A DNA stretch of 64,000 nucleotides from Thermococcus guaymasensis DSM 11113 (GTDB lineage: Archaea > Methanobacteriota_B > Thermococci > Thermococcales > Thermococcaceae). The notes under the pieces were generated by a model, which did not search any database, was not told the origin of the DNA, and saw only the letters and a program-made list of their open reading frames with translations. Position 1 is the first letter of the stretch, and every line of letters begins with the position of its first letter. This document shows positions 50,413 to 58,879 of this stretch, one piece after another. The DNA is taken from NCBI RefSeq assembly GCF_000816105.1, contig NZ_CP007140.1, forward strand, positions 124,001-188,000. The letters run 5' to 3'. Position numbers and translations under genes: made by a program.

Positions 50413-51081
50413 ATGGCAAGAAGAGGAGCCCCGAAGAGACGCAAGGAACCCGTGGAAGAATGGCTCATCAGAATTGAAGTTAGCTATGCCCGCAGATATG
50501 ACCAGATGCGGGGCTCCAAGTCGAGGCCCGAGTTTCTGAAGGACCTTATTGATGCAACCACAATAGCAAATGTTGCCGTCGTTCTCCGTGAGCGCGATGA
50601 ATACAAAGCCGAGGCAGAGAAGTGGCGCAGGGCCTACGAGGAGCTTGAGGCAAAGCTTCTTCGTGTTGAGCAGGAGAACGAGAAGCTCCGCCTAATCAGG
50701 CAGGTTCTCGAGGAGGACAATAAGCAACTCAAGGCTGAGCTTTCAGAGCTGAGGAAACAGCTCAGGATGTCGGCTCGTGAGCGCAGGGCTGAGGACTTCA
50801 AGAGGGAAATCAGAGAAGTCATCGAGCGCTACGGCAAGAGCGGTAGTATCAAGATGCTTGAACTCCTTAAGAGGCTCGGTTATTCTTCGGACTTCAAGAA
50901 GCACGCGCGGGAGATTCTCGAAGAGTGGTTCATCGACGAGGGAAAGGTACTCGTCTCGGAAGAGCTCGGCCTGGTGGTCGAGAAGAACCCACACTATGGC
51001 GAACCCGCTTGGGTGGTGAGGCTCGCCGACTCCTTTCGTTTCTTCGGGAAAGACTTCGAAGAGGTGACGTCCGATGTCTGA
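50413..51081 (+). CDS. DNA-binding-like coiled-coil protein, unknown
   Basis: 222 residues. A basic start (ARRGAPKRRKEPVEEW), an RHH-like part (IEVSYARRYDQMRGSKSRP), a 60-residue coiled coil (EKWRRAYEELEAKLLRVEQE and on) and a C-terminal winged-helix-like domain (GKSGSIKMLELLKRLGYSSD, EEWFIDEGKVLV). The combination fits a partition, replication-initiation or regulatory protein, but no Rep family is recognised. It is tightly packed between the AT-hook gene and the next gene, which overlaps it. Confidence 0.65.
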   Translation: MARRGAPKRRKEPVEEWLIRIEVSYARRYDQMRGSKSRPEFLKDLIDATTIANVAVVLRERDEYKAEAEKWRRAYEELEAKLLRVEQENEKLRLIRQVLEEDNKQLKAELSELRKQLRMSARERRAEDFKREIREVIERYGKSGSIKMLELLKRLGYSSDFKKHAREILEEWFIDEGKVLVSEELGLVVEKNPHYGEPAWVVRLADSFRFFGKDFEEVTSDV

Positions 51082-51541
51082 CGATAGGGTTGAGGTTGAG
51101 ATTCGGGGCGTTCTCGACCCTGAAAGAGTAACAATGCTTGGTGTTTGGATTGCGGAGGGAGGTTACCTACCGGAGGTCATTACTCTTAGCAAGATACAGG
51201 GATTCGCAGGAGGGCTTAGCTCGCCGCTCGCTGGAGACCTTGCGGGATTAAAGTACAGGCAAGTATCCAGCAAGGAGGTTTGGTTTAACTTCAGGGAGAA
51301 TGTTCTTCGTGTAGGCAACAGGACACTCATTGGCCTTGATTATTTCAAGCGTGCAGTTGACTTCTTCAGGGTCGTGGCCGGTATGACTGCCACGTGGAAG
51401 AAGGCTCTCCAGGACGGCATTATAGACTTCTATGTCGGCCCCGACGAGTACAGCCCTGTGTTGCTCGTTTACGACGATTATGCCGCATTAATCGGACCAA
51501 GACTCCCTGATGAAGACGGTGGGGGTGATTCGGATGAGTGA
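51074..51541 (+). CDS. Unknown protein of the right-hand operon
   Basis: 155 residues. Start ATG 51074 (GGTG seven bases before) overlaps the previous gene. A beta/alpha pattern with GVWIAEGGYLPEVITLSKIQ and a final strand pair (DFYVGPDEYSPVLLVYDDYA), then an acidic Gly/Asp tail (DEDGGGDSDE). No membrane span and no motif recognised. Its last bases form the binding site of the next gene. Confidence 0.63.
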   Translation: MSDDRVEVEIRGVLDPERVTMLGVWIAEGGYLPEVITLSKIQGFAGGLSSPLAGDLAGLKYRQVSSKEVWFNFRENVLRVGNRTLIGLDYFKRAVDFFRVVAGMTATWKKALQDGIIDFYVGPDEYSPVLLVYDDYAALIGPRLPDEDGGGDSDE

Positions 51542-51785
51542 GGTTGCGGTTCCAGAATCGCCAGCTCTGGAGGAGTTCGGCCCTCGGTCGAGGGTTCGGA
51601 TTACTAAGCCGTCGGAGGTTCCGGGCGCGGTGGTGCTCAGCTTGACGACTCCTGCGAGTTGGGACGACTTCCAGGGGTTCCTGAAGGCGGTTGAGGCTTT
51701 GCAGGGTGATGGTTTCGTTGTTCGCTCTGTTGAATCGAGTTACAAGTTGTTCCGCGTCTGGCTGAGGAGGGAGGAAGATGAGTGA
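51534..51785 (+). CDS. Small unknown protein
   Basis: 83 residues from ATG 51534 (GGTG six bases before, within the previous gene). Strand-helix-strand plan: GAVVLSLTTPASWDDFQGFL, KAVEALQGDGFVVRSVESSY. A glutamate-rich end. It overlaps the next gene by eight bases. Nothing recognised. Confidence 0.58.
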   Translation: MSEVAVPESPALEEFGPRSRVRITKPSEVPGAVVLSLTTPASWDDFQGFLKAVEALQGDGFVVRSVESSYKLFRVWLRREEDE

Positions 51786-52113
51786 GGTTGTGTCTGGTTT
51801 GCCTGATAGGGTTCTTGAGCTGGCAGGCTCCGGCCAGGGTTGGGTGACTGTTGCAGAGGCAAGGCTGAAGGCTTCGGATAGGGGCATTGAGCTTGTTAGT
51901 GTCAGTAACGTGTGGGGGGACATTCGGCCGGACGATCCTGGCTGGCTGGAGGAGGAGCTTGAGGTTTGGGGCATCAGGAGGAAGTTCAGGGCTCGGTTTT
52001 ACAGGTGGAAGGGGTTCAGGGATGAGGATGGTGAGTCGGCGCCTGATTTGAACAGGTGGTATATTGCGGTTCCTGACCTCGAGGAGGCTGGAGAGCTTGA
52101 ACTGTGGTTCTGA
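51778..52113 (+). CDS. Small unknown protein
   Basis: 111 residues from ATG 51778 (GGAGG before it), overlapping the previous stop. It is rich in Trp and Glu (VWGDIRPDDPGWLEEELEVW), with strands KFRARFYRWKGF and RWYIAVPDLE. It repeats the start MSEV of the preceding gene, which may be chance. Nothing recognised. Confidence 0.58.
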   Translation: MSEVVSGLPDRVLELAGSGQGWVTVAEARLKASDRGIELVSVSNVWGDIRPDDPGWLEEELEVWGIRRKFRARFYRWKGFRDEDGESAPDLNRWYIAVPDLEEAGELELWF

Positions 52114-52126
52114 GGGGGGTGGGAGT

Positions 52127-52285
52127 ATGAACGGTCCACACAGGGTTGATTGGGCGGGTAGGGAAATCGAAGACGAGGTTTTCGAGGTTGAGGTTGACGG
52201 TGCGATCGTTGAGATGACACCTGAAACGTGGTGGGAGTGGGTTTCTCAGCTACCAGATGACAATGACGAGGAGGGTCGCTCATGA
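52127..52285 (+). CDS. Small acidic protein, 52 residues
   Basis: ATG 52127 with GGTG five bases before, stop at 52285 overlapping the next ATG. The sequence is acidic with several Trp (HRVDWAGREIEDEVFEVEVD, ETWWEWVSQL), and may form a small beta sheet. The longer frame from 52064 lies inside the previous gene and is rejected. Small acidic proteins on mobile elements sometimes mimic DNA; no proof here. Confidence 0.55.
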   Translation: MNGPHRVDWAGREIEDEVFEVEVDGAIVEMTPETWWEWVSQLPDDNDEEGRS

Positions 52286-52650
52286 GGCCAAACGAGGTTT
52301 GGGTGAAGCTCAGTGAGGGTGGGTTGTACAGTCACAAGACGAACTTCTATGCAGTGATTCGCAAGTTGAAGCGCGGTGGTTACTCGCTCAGGTGGGTGGA
52401 GTGGGGCTTCAATGGGTACACTGTCTCGTCAAAGACCAAGCGCTTTGAGAAGCTTGAGGACATTTTTGATGAAGTCTCGCCTGAGGACATTTACCGCGCG
52501 ATTAGGAATCATCCTGAGAAAGAGGAAGCCCGGGAAGTTTGGGCCGAGGAGCTCCTGTTCCTTGGAAAGCTCCTCGGAAGGCCTGTCAGTGGCTGGAAGC
52601 CAAACCCAAAGCCGACGCGCCAAATCACCCTCGCGGAGGTGATTTCATGA
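52282..52650 (+). CDS. Small unknown basic protein
   Basis: 122 residues from ATG 52282, overlapping the previous stop (ATGA). It starts with a strand-rich part (VWVKLSEGGLYSHKTNFYAV, GYSLRWVEWGFNGYTV) and ends in helices with EEAREVWAEELLFLGKLLG and a basic tail. It might bind nucleic acid. The end overlaps the leader of the 56-residue gene. Nothing recognised. Confidence 0.58.
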   Translation: MRPNEVWVKLSEGGLYSHKTNFYAVIRKLKRGGYSLRWVEWGFNGYTVSSKTKRFEKLEDIFDEVSPEDIYRAIRNHPEKEEAREVWAEELLFLGKLLGRPVSGWKPNPKPTRQITLAEVIS

Positions 52651-52817
52651 GTTTTCAAACGGCCCTTGAACTCTTTTCTGAGAATGAAAGAAAAGAGCGG
52701 CGGAAAATCCTCGCGGCGGCGAGGGGACTTAGAAAGCACGTGGAAGCGTACCAGCGGACTTACAGGCGAGACATCATGAGGGAGGTTATTGCTGTCCTCC
52801 TCGGGGGTGAGAGTTGA
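52647..52817 (+). CDS. Small helical basic protein, 56 residues
   Basis: ATG 52647 (GGTG five bases before) to TGA 52817. One or two long helices with many Arg (SENERKERRKILAAARGLRK, AYQRTYRRDIMREVIAVLLG). It overlaps both neighbours by a few bases. The longer frame from 52539 lies inside the previous gene and is rejected. Nothing recognised. Confidence 0.55.
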   Translation: MSFQTALELFSENERKERRKILAAARGLRKHVEAYQRTYRRDIMREVIAVLLGGES

Positions 52818-53341
52818 TGGCCTCCCGTACGGCTTTTGTCTATCAGGATGCCCTCAGCATTGATGATGCCTTTACTTACTTCAAGCGCCTCATGCGGGAC
52901 GCTGAGAACCGCGTGGCCTTTTCGAGGGCCCTCCAGAAGGCCAGGAAGGGCCTGGACGTGCACATGTACGTTACCGACGTTGACAGCCTCATCATTCAGT
53001 ACCTTCGCAGGAACGGCGTCAAGGGCTTCCGTTTCACCGGTTTTGAACTCAAAAACATGAACCCGCGCTCTGCAATCGTGAACGGGAAGGTCAAGGTGAA
53101 TGGGAAGCAGTACGAGGGACACAAGTGGTTTGCGGAGAAGGCAGGCATGGATTTCTACTATCTCGTCAACCTCGGCAGGGAGTTCTTGGTTTGGAATATC
53201 AGGAACACTTACGCGGACTTCAGGTGGTACGGTGAGGGGCACGCGCATGATTACTACGCTTTCGTGGATTTGGATGATGTGATTCGTGTTCCAGCTCAGG
53301 AGTTGCCGGAAACGCTCAGGTTCTTGCTGTGGAGGAGGTGA
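52817..53341 (+). CDS. Unknown protein of the right-hand operon
   Basis: 174 residues from ATG 52817 (GGTG seven bases before; a TTG at 52814 is also possible). A helical first third (DDAFTYFKRLMRDAENRVAF), then VHMYVTDVDSLIIQYLRRNG and a mixed part with KWFAEKAGMDFYYLVNLGRE and WNIRNTYADFRWYGEGHAHD. The last part, with strands and spaced Asp/Glu/Lys, has some look of a resolvase-like or PD-(D/E)XK fold but the motif is not complete. Unknown. Confidence 0.62.
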   Translation: MASRTAFVYQDALSIDDAFTYFKRLMRDAENRVAFSRALQKARKGLDVHMYVTDVDSLIIQYLRRNGVKGFRFTGFELKNMNPRSAIVNGKVKVNGKQYEGHKWFAEKAGMDFYYLVNLGREFLVWNIRNTYADFRWYGEGHAHDYYAFVDLDDVIRVPAQELPETLRFLLWRR

Positions 53342-53347
53342 CGGGGC

Positions 53348-53668
53348 GTGGCGTGGAGGCCTTTTGTGATTAATGATGTTGTGAACCATGAGAAATATGT
53401 TGACAGGGATGGAGTGCTTGTGTTTGCCATGTACAAGGCGCCCAAGATTTTATTCATGTACCCATCGACAGAGAGGGCCTCAATGATTGTTGAGAGCCCT
53501 TCGGGGAAGAGGAAAATTTGGGTCACAATGTCGGTGGAAGAGTTGAAGGTACTCAAACGAGACATTGAGCGTTTCTTTGAGATTCGGGGAAGGGTCCTGA
53601 CTAGGTGGGCGGCTGAAGGACTGAACGAAATGTTCTCAAGAATCGAGGAGCGTGATGGCCGTGAGTGA
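53348..53668 (+). CDS. Small unknown protein
   Basis: 106 residues from GTG 53348 (GGTG seven bases before). Strand-rich start (WRPFVINDVVNHEKYVDRDG, VFAMYKAPKILFMYPS) and a helical end (EELKVLKRDIERFFEIRGRV). It overlaps the next gene by 14 bases. Nothing recognised. Confidence 0.57.
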   Translation: MAWRPFVINDVVNHEKYVDRDGVLVFAMYKAPKILFMYPSTERASMIVESPSGKRKIWVTMSVEELKVLKRDIERFFEIRGRVLTRWAAEGLNEMFSRIEERDGRE

Positions 53669-53915
53669 TTTGAAGCTCTGGAAGGTAACTGTTTATTGTG
53701 AGGATATTGCGCCGTACGAGGAGGCGACTATTATGGATATTCTTGTGATTGCAAAGGACTTTGAAGAAGCCGAGAAGCTTGCATACCAGTACTTTGAGAG
53801 GCACTTTGATGAGGTGAACGTTGACAACATTTCACCAGTTTCACTTAAAGAGCCAAGAGTTCTCGGTGTGGTCTCCCACTTCGCAATAGACGATGAGGAG
53901 GATTGGACAACATGA
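53655..53915 (+). CDS. Small acidic protein, unknown
   Basis: 86 residues from ATG 53655 (GAGGAG before it). A ferredoxin-like strand/helix plan: LWKVTVYCEDIAPYEEATIM, LVIAKDFEEAEKLAYQYFER, then strands and an acidic end (DDEEDW). It is the last gene of the packed operon; about 185 bases without a gene follow, with a hairpin and a new promoter. Confidence 0.57.
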   Translation: MAVSDLKLWKVTVYCEDIAPYEEATIMDILVIAKDFEEAEKLAYQYFERHFDEVNVDNISPVSLKEPRVLGVVSHFAIDDEEDWTT

Positions 53916-54000
53916 TGCCGAATACTAACGTCTCCTGTATATTATCTATCTTTCCAAAAACTTTCCCGCGAATGACCAAGGACAAACGGCTCAGATCCAA

Positions 54001-54025
54001 AATACTTGCACCATCGTGCAGTATT
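54001..54025. promoter_or_regulatory. Hairpin-forming inverted repeat between operons
   Basis: AATACTTGCAC, loop CATC, GTGCAGTATT: a 10-bp stem with one bulged T. It is 30 bases upstream of a TATA-like ATAATTTTAAG (about 54057-54067) that serves the gene at 54101. It may be an operator or may end the upstream operon's transcript; no T-run follows at once, which speaks against a simple terminator. Confidence 0.42.
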
Positions 54026-54100
54026 AACCCCCAACTCGCTCACCGCACCTTTGGGGATAATTTTAAGCCCGTCGCAGTTAATAACTGAGGTGGTGTAACT

Positions 54101-54454
54101 ATGCCAAGGAGAAGACGCCTTCCAGATGTTGTAACCATCAAAATGCCCGTGTTAGTCCAACCTCGCGATGTCTTTGAAGTTGTTTTTGAGAGCGAGGAAG
54201 CCAGGAAAATGGCCGAAGAGATTGTCGAGTACATCAAGAAGAACGGGCGCATGGGGTGGGACGAGTACAAGGACCTCTTCCCGCCCGAAAAGCACTACCT
54301 TTACTTCCGCGTCATCAAGAGGCTTGAGGCCCTTGGCTTCATCAGCAGGGGCGCTTACCACACGTACATTCTCTCAAAGAAGTTTACTGACAGGATGGAA
54401 TATCTTGGAAAACTCTGGCTTTTCAAAATGGGCAAAGTCGAGGAAATCTGGTGA
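54101..54454 (+). CDS. Winged-helix-like protein of the element
   Basis: 117 residues from ATG 54101 (GGTG six bases before). Basic start (PRRRRLPDVVTIKMP), a helix (SEEARKMAEEIVEYIKKNG), then a winged-helix-like part: MGWDEYKDLFPPEKHYLYFR, VIKRLEALGFISRG, with YHTYILSKKFTDRM as the wing. It has its own promoter and lies just before the integrase start, so it may control integration or excision. That role is inference. Confidence 0.66.
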   Translation: MPRRRRLPDVVTIKMPVLVQPRDVFEVVFESEEARKMAEEIVEYIKKNGRMGWDEYKDLFPPEKHYLYFRVIKRLEALGFISRGAYHTYILSKKFTDRMEYLGKLWLFKMGKVEEIW

Positions 54455-54512
54455 TTCCCATGACCATAGCCCTAATAACCCGCGAAGTTGCACTCCGTAG
54501 CGGTGGGACAAT

Positions 54513-54766
54513 ATGCCCAAAAAGGCCCACAAAAATAGCGGCTCTCACACAGCCCAAAAAGCCCGAAAAAGCGAGAAGGTGCGTGTTCATCTGTACCTTG
54601 ATAAGGAGGTTGTCGGAGGCTTACGCGAAGAAGGGTTCAACCTCTCTCGATTGTTCAACAAGCTTGGGAGGGAGCGCCTTATGATGATTCGCTCTCAGAA
54701 GGGTCTCTTTTCCACTTCAGAATATCTGGCGGGCCGGGCGGGATTTGAACCCGCGACCTTCGGCTC
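54513..54766 (+). CDS. Integrase, N-terminal part (intN) up to attR
   Basis: ATG 54513 (GGTG seven bases before) starts a basic region (PKKAHKNSGSHTAQKARKSE) and a ribbon-helix-helix-like unit (KVRVHLYLDKEVVGGLREEG), then enters the attachment site at residue 70 (EYLAGRAGFEPATFG) in the same frame as the C-terminal part at the left end. Past attR the chromosomal frame runs on to 54842, but that part is antisense tRNA. Joined with the left part it gives about 364 residues. The pieces can work only after excision or in the circular form. Confidence 0.88.
54719..54766. repeat. attR, right copy of the 48-bp attachment site
   Basis: Identical to attL (29063-29110) over 48 bases. Here the site is part of the complete tRNA-Arg gene: the element supplied the 3' 37 bases of the tRNA plus CCA, so the tRNA stays functional after integration. 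The identity ends at CGGCTC, where the tRNA continues with its anticodon stem and loop. Crossover takes place somewhere within the 48 bases. Confidence 0.95.
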
Positions 54767-54804
54767 CGGAGGCCGACGCTCTATCCAGGCTAAGCCACCG
54801 GCCC
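54730..54804 (-). tRNA. tRNA-Arg (anticodon CCG)
   Basis: 75 bases on the minus strand, folding into a full cloverleaf: acceptor GGGCCGG/CCGGCCC with discriminator G, D arm, anticodon stem TCGGC/GCCGA with loop CTCCGGA (anticodon CCG, reading CGG), and T arm GCGGG-TTCAAAT-CCCGC. CCA is encoded (54727-54729 as TGG on the plus strand). No intron. The 3' half is shared with attR. The gene is the integration target of the element and remains whole. Confidence 0.97.
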
Positions 54805-54831
54805 AACCCCTTGATAGTTGGGGCAGCCGTT

Positions 54832-54841
54832 TAAAAATCTA
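54832..54841 (-). promoter_or_regulatory. TATA box of tRNA-Arg
   Basis: On the minus strand ATTTTTAAAC lies about 30 bases before the tRNA 5' end (54804), the expected place for an archaeal TATA box. A separate TATA-like GTTTTTAAG on the plus strand (about 54851-54859) serves the TOPRIM gene, so the two promoters are back to back. Confidence 0.6.
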
Positions 54842-54892
54842 ACTCGGCTAAGTTTTTAAGAGAGAACAAATAAACCAAATGGGGTGAAAGAA

Positions 54893-55759
54893 GTGGCGAT
54901 AGTCGATGTCAGGATTCTGGTTGAAGGCGCGAGCGATGTTGAGGTCGTCAGCAAAGCCCTTCAGGGCCTGGCACTGGGAAGTGAATACAACATAACGATC
55001 TCATCAATAATCCCGACGACCAACATAGAGATAGCCAAGAGTGCCGCCGCTGGGGCAGACCTACTGATAATAGCGACCGACGCCGACAGAGTCGGCAGGG
55101 AGCTCGCAGAGAGGCTCTTCAACGAGCTCGGCGAGATGGTAGGCCACATTGAGAGGATGAAGCTCCCCCTCGGCCACGATCTGGAGCACGTTGACGTTGA
55201 ACTCGTCAGGAAAGAGCTAAAAAACACCCTGGTCAGGGCAGGGCTAAAGAGCCTTCGGGTTCTCCCCGAATACATGGAGCTCAGAAAGGAGCTCCTTGAC
55301 ATCAAGGGGCAGTACGACGAGCTGGCCCAGCAATATGAGGGCCTAGAGCACGAACACGAGGAACTGAAGAAGAAGTACGAGGAGCTCAGGAGCGAGTACC
55401 TGAGTCTCAAGCAGGAGAACGAGAGCCTCCAGACCCTTCTGGAAAAGAAGAGCAGACCTGTAAAGATAGAAGAAGCCTGGAAGGCCCTGTTCCCAGCCGA
55501 GCCCGTGCCACCAGAGGAGTACCTCGCGATCGCAGTTGAAAAACTGGGGCTCAACGGAAAGATCGTTGTCGGCCAGGGATACATCTACGCAGAAGACGAA
55601 GAAGCCGTTGGAGAGCTCCTCAAGACGGTATATCTCGGCATGATGATCTCAAAAGAGCTCGCAGAAAAGAAAGCCGCCGAGAGAAAAGAAGAGCCTGAAA
55701 AGAGTAAAGAGCCCATAGAAGAGCTTGAGGGAGTCCTCTCGGAGATCGAGGAGGATTGA
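54893..55759 (+). CDS. TOPRIM-domain protein with coiled coil, upstream of xerA
   Basis: 288 residues, start GTG 54893 (GGTG six bases before). N-terminal TOPRIM domain: [16 protein letters not shown] (the glutamate) and [14 protein letters not shown] (DxD). A coiled coil follows (residues about 135-195, [20 protein letters not shown]), then a small alpha/beta part and an acidic tail. TOPRIM domains occur in topoisomerases, primases and nucleases; this version is common in Thermococcales without a proven role. It overlaps the start of xerA, so the two are one operon, possibly in chromosome resolution. Confidence 0.8.
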   Translation: MAIVDVRILVEGASDVEVVSKALQGLALGSEYNITISSIIPTTNIEIAKSAAAGADLLIIATDADRVGRELAERLFNELGEMVGHIERMKLPLGHDLEHVDVELVRKELKNTLVRAGLKSLRVLPEYMELRKELLDIKGQYDELAQQYEGLEHEHEELKKKYEELRSEYLSLKQENESLQTLLEKKSRPVKIEEAWKALFPAEPVPPEEYLAIAVEKLGLNGKIVVGQGYIYAEDEEAVGELLKTVYLGMMISKELAEKKAAERKEEPEKSKEPIEELEGVLSEIEED

Positions 55760-56628
55760 TGGCAAAGATGAGCCAGTACGACTCAGATATCCTCGAAGAG
55801 TTTGCAACCTATCTTGACCTAGAGGGCAAAAGCCCAAACACGATAAGGATGTACACCTACTACGTCAGACGGTACCTAGAGGAGAGGGGCGATCTTAACT
55901 TCCGCTCCGCTCTCCGTTTTCTTGCCCGTTTGAGGAGGGAGGGCTATTCAAACAGGAGCCTGAACCTCGTCGTCCAGGCCCTGAGGGCCTATTTCCGTTT
56001 TGAGGGACTAGAGGAAGAAGCTGAGAAGCTCAAGCCCCCTAAAGTCCCCAAAAGCCTGCCAAAGGCCTTAACTCCCGAAGATGTAAGAAAACTGCTCTCG
56101 GTTATTCCTCCCACTAGGAGGAGAGACAGGCTGATCGTCCTCCTTCTTTACGGAGCGGGGCTACGCGTAAGCGAGCTATGCAACCTGAAAAAAAGCGATG
56201 TCGACCTCGATAGAGGCATTATAACGGTCAGAGGGGGAAAGGGTGCAAAAGACCGCGTTGTTCCCATTTCCACCACGCTGGCAAAAGAAATCAAAACCTA
56301 CCTTAAAGAGCGGGACGACAACAGTGAATATCTCCTCGTAGAAGTCAGAAGAAATACAAAGGACAAACTTTCTCCTAAGACCGTCTGGTATCTGCTCAGC
56401 CGGTACGGCAAGAAGGCCGGCGTTAAAGTAACCCCCCACATGCTGAGGCACAGCTTTGCGACCCACATGCTGGAGAGGGGGGTTGACATAAGGGCAATCC
56501 AAGAACTCCTCGGCCATTCAAACCTGTCAACAACGCAGATATATACCAAAGTAACAGTCGAACACCTCAAGAAGGCCCAGGAGAAGGCCAAACTCCTTGA
56601 GAATCTGATGGAGGGCGAAGAAATTTAG
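55759..56628 (+). CDS. xerA: XerA, chromosomal tyrosine recombinase
   Basis: 289 residues. N-terminal SAM-like domain ([20 protein letters not shown]) and the catalytic core with [12 protein letters not shown] (R136), [13 protein letters not shown] (lysine), [12 protein letters not shown] (HxxR) and [15 protein letters not shown] (His and the tyrosine nucleophile). This is the archaeal XerA type that resolves chromosome dimers at dif without FtsK-like partners in vitro. Length fits the Pyrococcus protein. It is unrelated to the element's split integrase though it lies only 1 kb from attR. Confidence 0.92.
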   Translation: MAKMSQYDSDILEEFATYLDLEGKSPNTIRMYTYYVRRYLEERGDLNFRSALRFLARLRREGYSNRSLNLVVQALRAYFRFEGLEEEAEKLKPPKVPKSLPKALTPEDVRKLLSVIPPTRRRDRLIVLLLYGAGLRVSELCNLKKSDVDLDRGIITVRGGKGAKDRVVPISTTLAKEIKTYLKERDDNSEYLLVEVRRNTKDKLSPKTVWYLLSRYGKKAGVKVTPHMLRHSFATHMLERGVDIRAIQELLGHSNLSTTQIYTKVTVEHLKKAQEKAKLLENLMEGEEI

Positions 56629-56660
56629 GAGAATGGAGGATAAAGAAAGGACTGTGGGGC

Positions 56661-57638
<978 letters not shown>

Positions 57639-57783
57639 TCACCTCAATCTTTGGGTAATATTGGGGTTAGGGAAGGAGATTTATATGGTTTGTGCATGGG
57701 AAGATTTTTAAACGGACTCTTCAACATCAGCCGGGAAAGGGCTGGGCCCAATGAATCCCGCTGATGAGTGGAGGTGGGAGGAA

Positions 57784-58161
57784 ATGGCTACGTTTAAGGT
57801 TGTTATATCCAACCCGAAGAACGGGATTGCCAAGCAGATAGAGATAAGCGGCGATGCCGCGGAGAAGCTCATAGGCAAGCGCATAGGTGACGAGATTCCT
57901 GTCAAGGAGCTCGGCATAAACCTCTCCGAGATCTTCGGCGAGGAGATCCCCGAGGACGCCAAGCTCAAGATAAGGGGCGGTACTGACAAGGACGGCTTCC
58001 CCATGCGTCCGGACGTTCACGGCCCGAGGAGGGTCAAGATACTCCTCTCAACGGGGCCAGGGTTCAGGCCGAAAGAGAGGGGAGAGAGGAGAAAGAAGAC
58101 CGTTAGGGGCAACACCATAAGCCCCGAGATCGTCCAGATAAACGCGGTCCTCGTCTTCTGA
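57784..58161 (+). CDS. rps6e: 30S ribosomal protein S6e
   Basis: 125 residues, a short archaeal eS6: [20 protein letters not shown] at the start, [20 protein letters not shown] in the middle and [18 protein letters not shown] at the end. It belongs to the small ribosomal subunit. The start ATG 57784 has GGTGGGAGGAA before it; the longer frame from 57751 begins upstream without such a site. A TATA-like ATTTTTAAAC near 57706 fits the promoter. Confidence 0.96.
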   Translation: MATFKVVISNPKNGIAKQIEISGDAAEKLIGKRIGDEIPVKELGINLSEIFGEEIPEDAKLKIRGGTDKDGFPMRPDVHGPRRVKILLSTGPGFRPKERGERRKKTVRGNTISPEIVQINAVLVF

Positions 58162-58172
58162 GGACCCTTTTC

Positions 58173-58814
58173 TCAATCTTCAAGCCAGATTTCAAGTCTC
58201 TGCTTTCCTTTTCCGAGACTGGAGCGCTTGAACTTCTTAAGGTGCCCTATCTCTTTTATGTCCTTAACGTGCGTCCCACCGCAGGGAATCACCTCAAAGT
58301 CCATTATCTGAGTGTACCTCGTCTCGCCTTCCCACCAAATTTTTACTTCACCGCCCTCATCAACGAGTCTGTTGAATGTCTCAATGATTTCCTGCTTCCA
58401 CTGGTTCACGTTTTCGGGATACAGAATGTCGTAGCGGCCCTTCTCAACGCTCATTCCGCTTCCATAGAGCTCCCACTTCCCTGGAAGGACGAGGTTAAGG
58501 ACGTGCTCAAGCAGGTGCATCGCGGTGTGTATGCGCATGAGCTTGTAGCGGTAGTCCCAGTCTATTTTGAGCTCTACTTCGTCGCCGGGTTTGAACTTCT
58601 CCGGTTCGGCAACGACGTGCCAGACGTTTCCGGCCTCGTCCTTGTAGACGTCCAGAACCTCTACGCCGTTTATCGTTCCCCTGTCGTGGGGCTGGCCGCC
58701 GCCGGTCGGATAGAAGACTGTCCGGTCGAGGAGAAGGGCGTTGTCTTTTACTTCAAGAACCTTCGCCTTTGCTTCCTTGAGGTATGCGTCCTCGTAGTAG
58801 AGCTTGCGGGTCAT
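58173..58814 (-). CDS. Alanyl-tRNA editing protein AlaX (medium type)
   Basis: About 213 residues, start ATG 58814 (GGTG six bases before). It has the AlaRS editing-domain motifs: DRTVFYPTGGGQPHDRG, then HTAMHLLEHVL (HxxxH) and CGGTHV (CxxxH), the four zinc ligands. It hydrolyses mischarged Ser-tRNA(Ala), or Gly-tRNA(Ala), in trans. The length and the GGGQP motif fit AlaX-M. It is convergent with S6e. Confidence 0.92.
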   Translation of the reverse strand: MTRKLYYEDAYLKEAKAKVLEVKDNALLLDRTVFYPTGGGQPHDRGTINGVEVLDVYKDEAGNVWHVVAEPEKFKPGDEVELKIDWDYRYKLMRIHTAMHLLEHVLNLVLPGKWELYGSGMSVEKGRYDILYPENVNQWKQEIIETFNRLVDEGGEVKIWWEGETRYTQIMDFEVIPCGGTHVKDIKEIGHLKKFKRSSLGKGKQRLEIWLED

Positions 58815-58879
58815 TTTCACCACCTTAGAAAAAAACCGCACTGGAGTTTAAATGGGTATCGAAAAGAGGAAAAAGAACC

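Larger units (their letters stand above)
29063..54766. mobile_element. Integrated plasmid-like element in tRNA-Arg, 25.7 kb
   Basis: The element lies between two identical 48-bp sites (29063-29110 and 54719-54766) derived from the 3' part of tRNA-Arg(CCG) and its trailer. The integrase gene is split over the two sites, so integration inactivates it, as in SSV-type integrases. All main genes point right except 43.6-45.3 kb. Contents: membrane and secreted proteins, a HerA/FtsK-like ATPase, AbrB-like regulators, an AT-rich four-gene cassette, and many small unknown genes. No capsid gene of a known fold and no recognisable replication protein are seen. The gene plan recalls the pT26-2 family of Thermococcales; this is inference. 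Confidence 0.92.

Noticed and set aside
53903-54088. 61-codon frame in the gap before 54101
   Set aside because: Starts in the previous gene's end, low-complexity composition, no binding site, and runs through the hairpin and TATA box.
54451-54684. 77-codon frame overlapping the integrase start
   Set aside because: It overlaps the well-supported integrase frame, has no binding site and shows unnatural composition.
29063-54766. Element as a member of the double-jelly-roll capsid group (pTN3/TKV4-like virus)
   Set aside because: No protein of the size and strand pattern of a double-jelly-roll capsid was found.
54767-54842. Continuation of the integrase N-terminal frame past attR (GGRRSIQAKPPAQPL)
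   Set aside because: This stretch is the antisense of the tRNA 5' half and flank; it is not part of the integrase gene.
55759-56628. XerA as the element's own integrase
   Set aside because: It lies outside attR, matches the chromosomal XerA type, and the element has its own split integrase.
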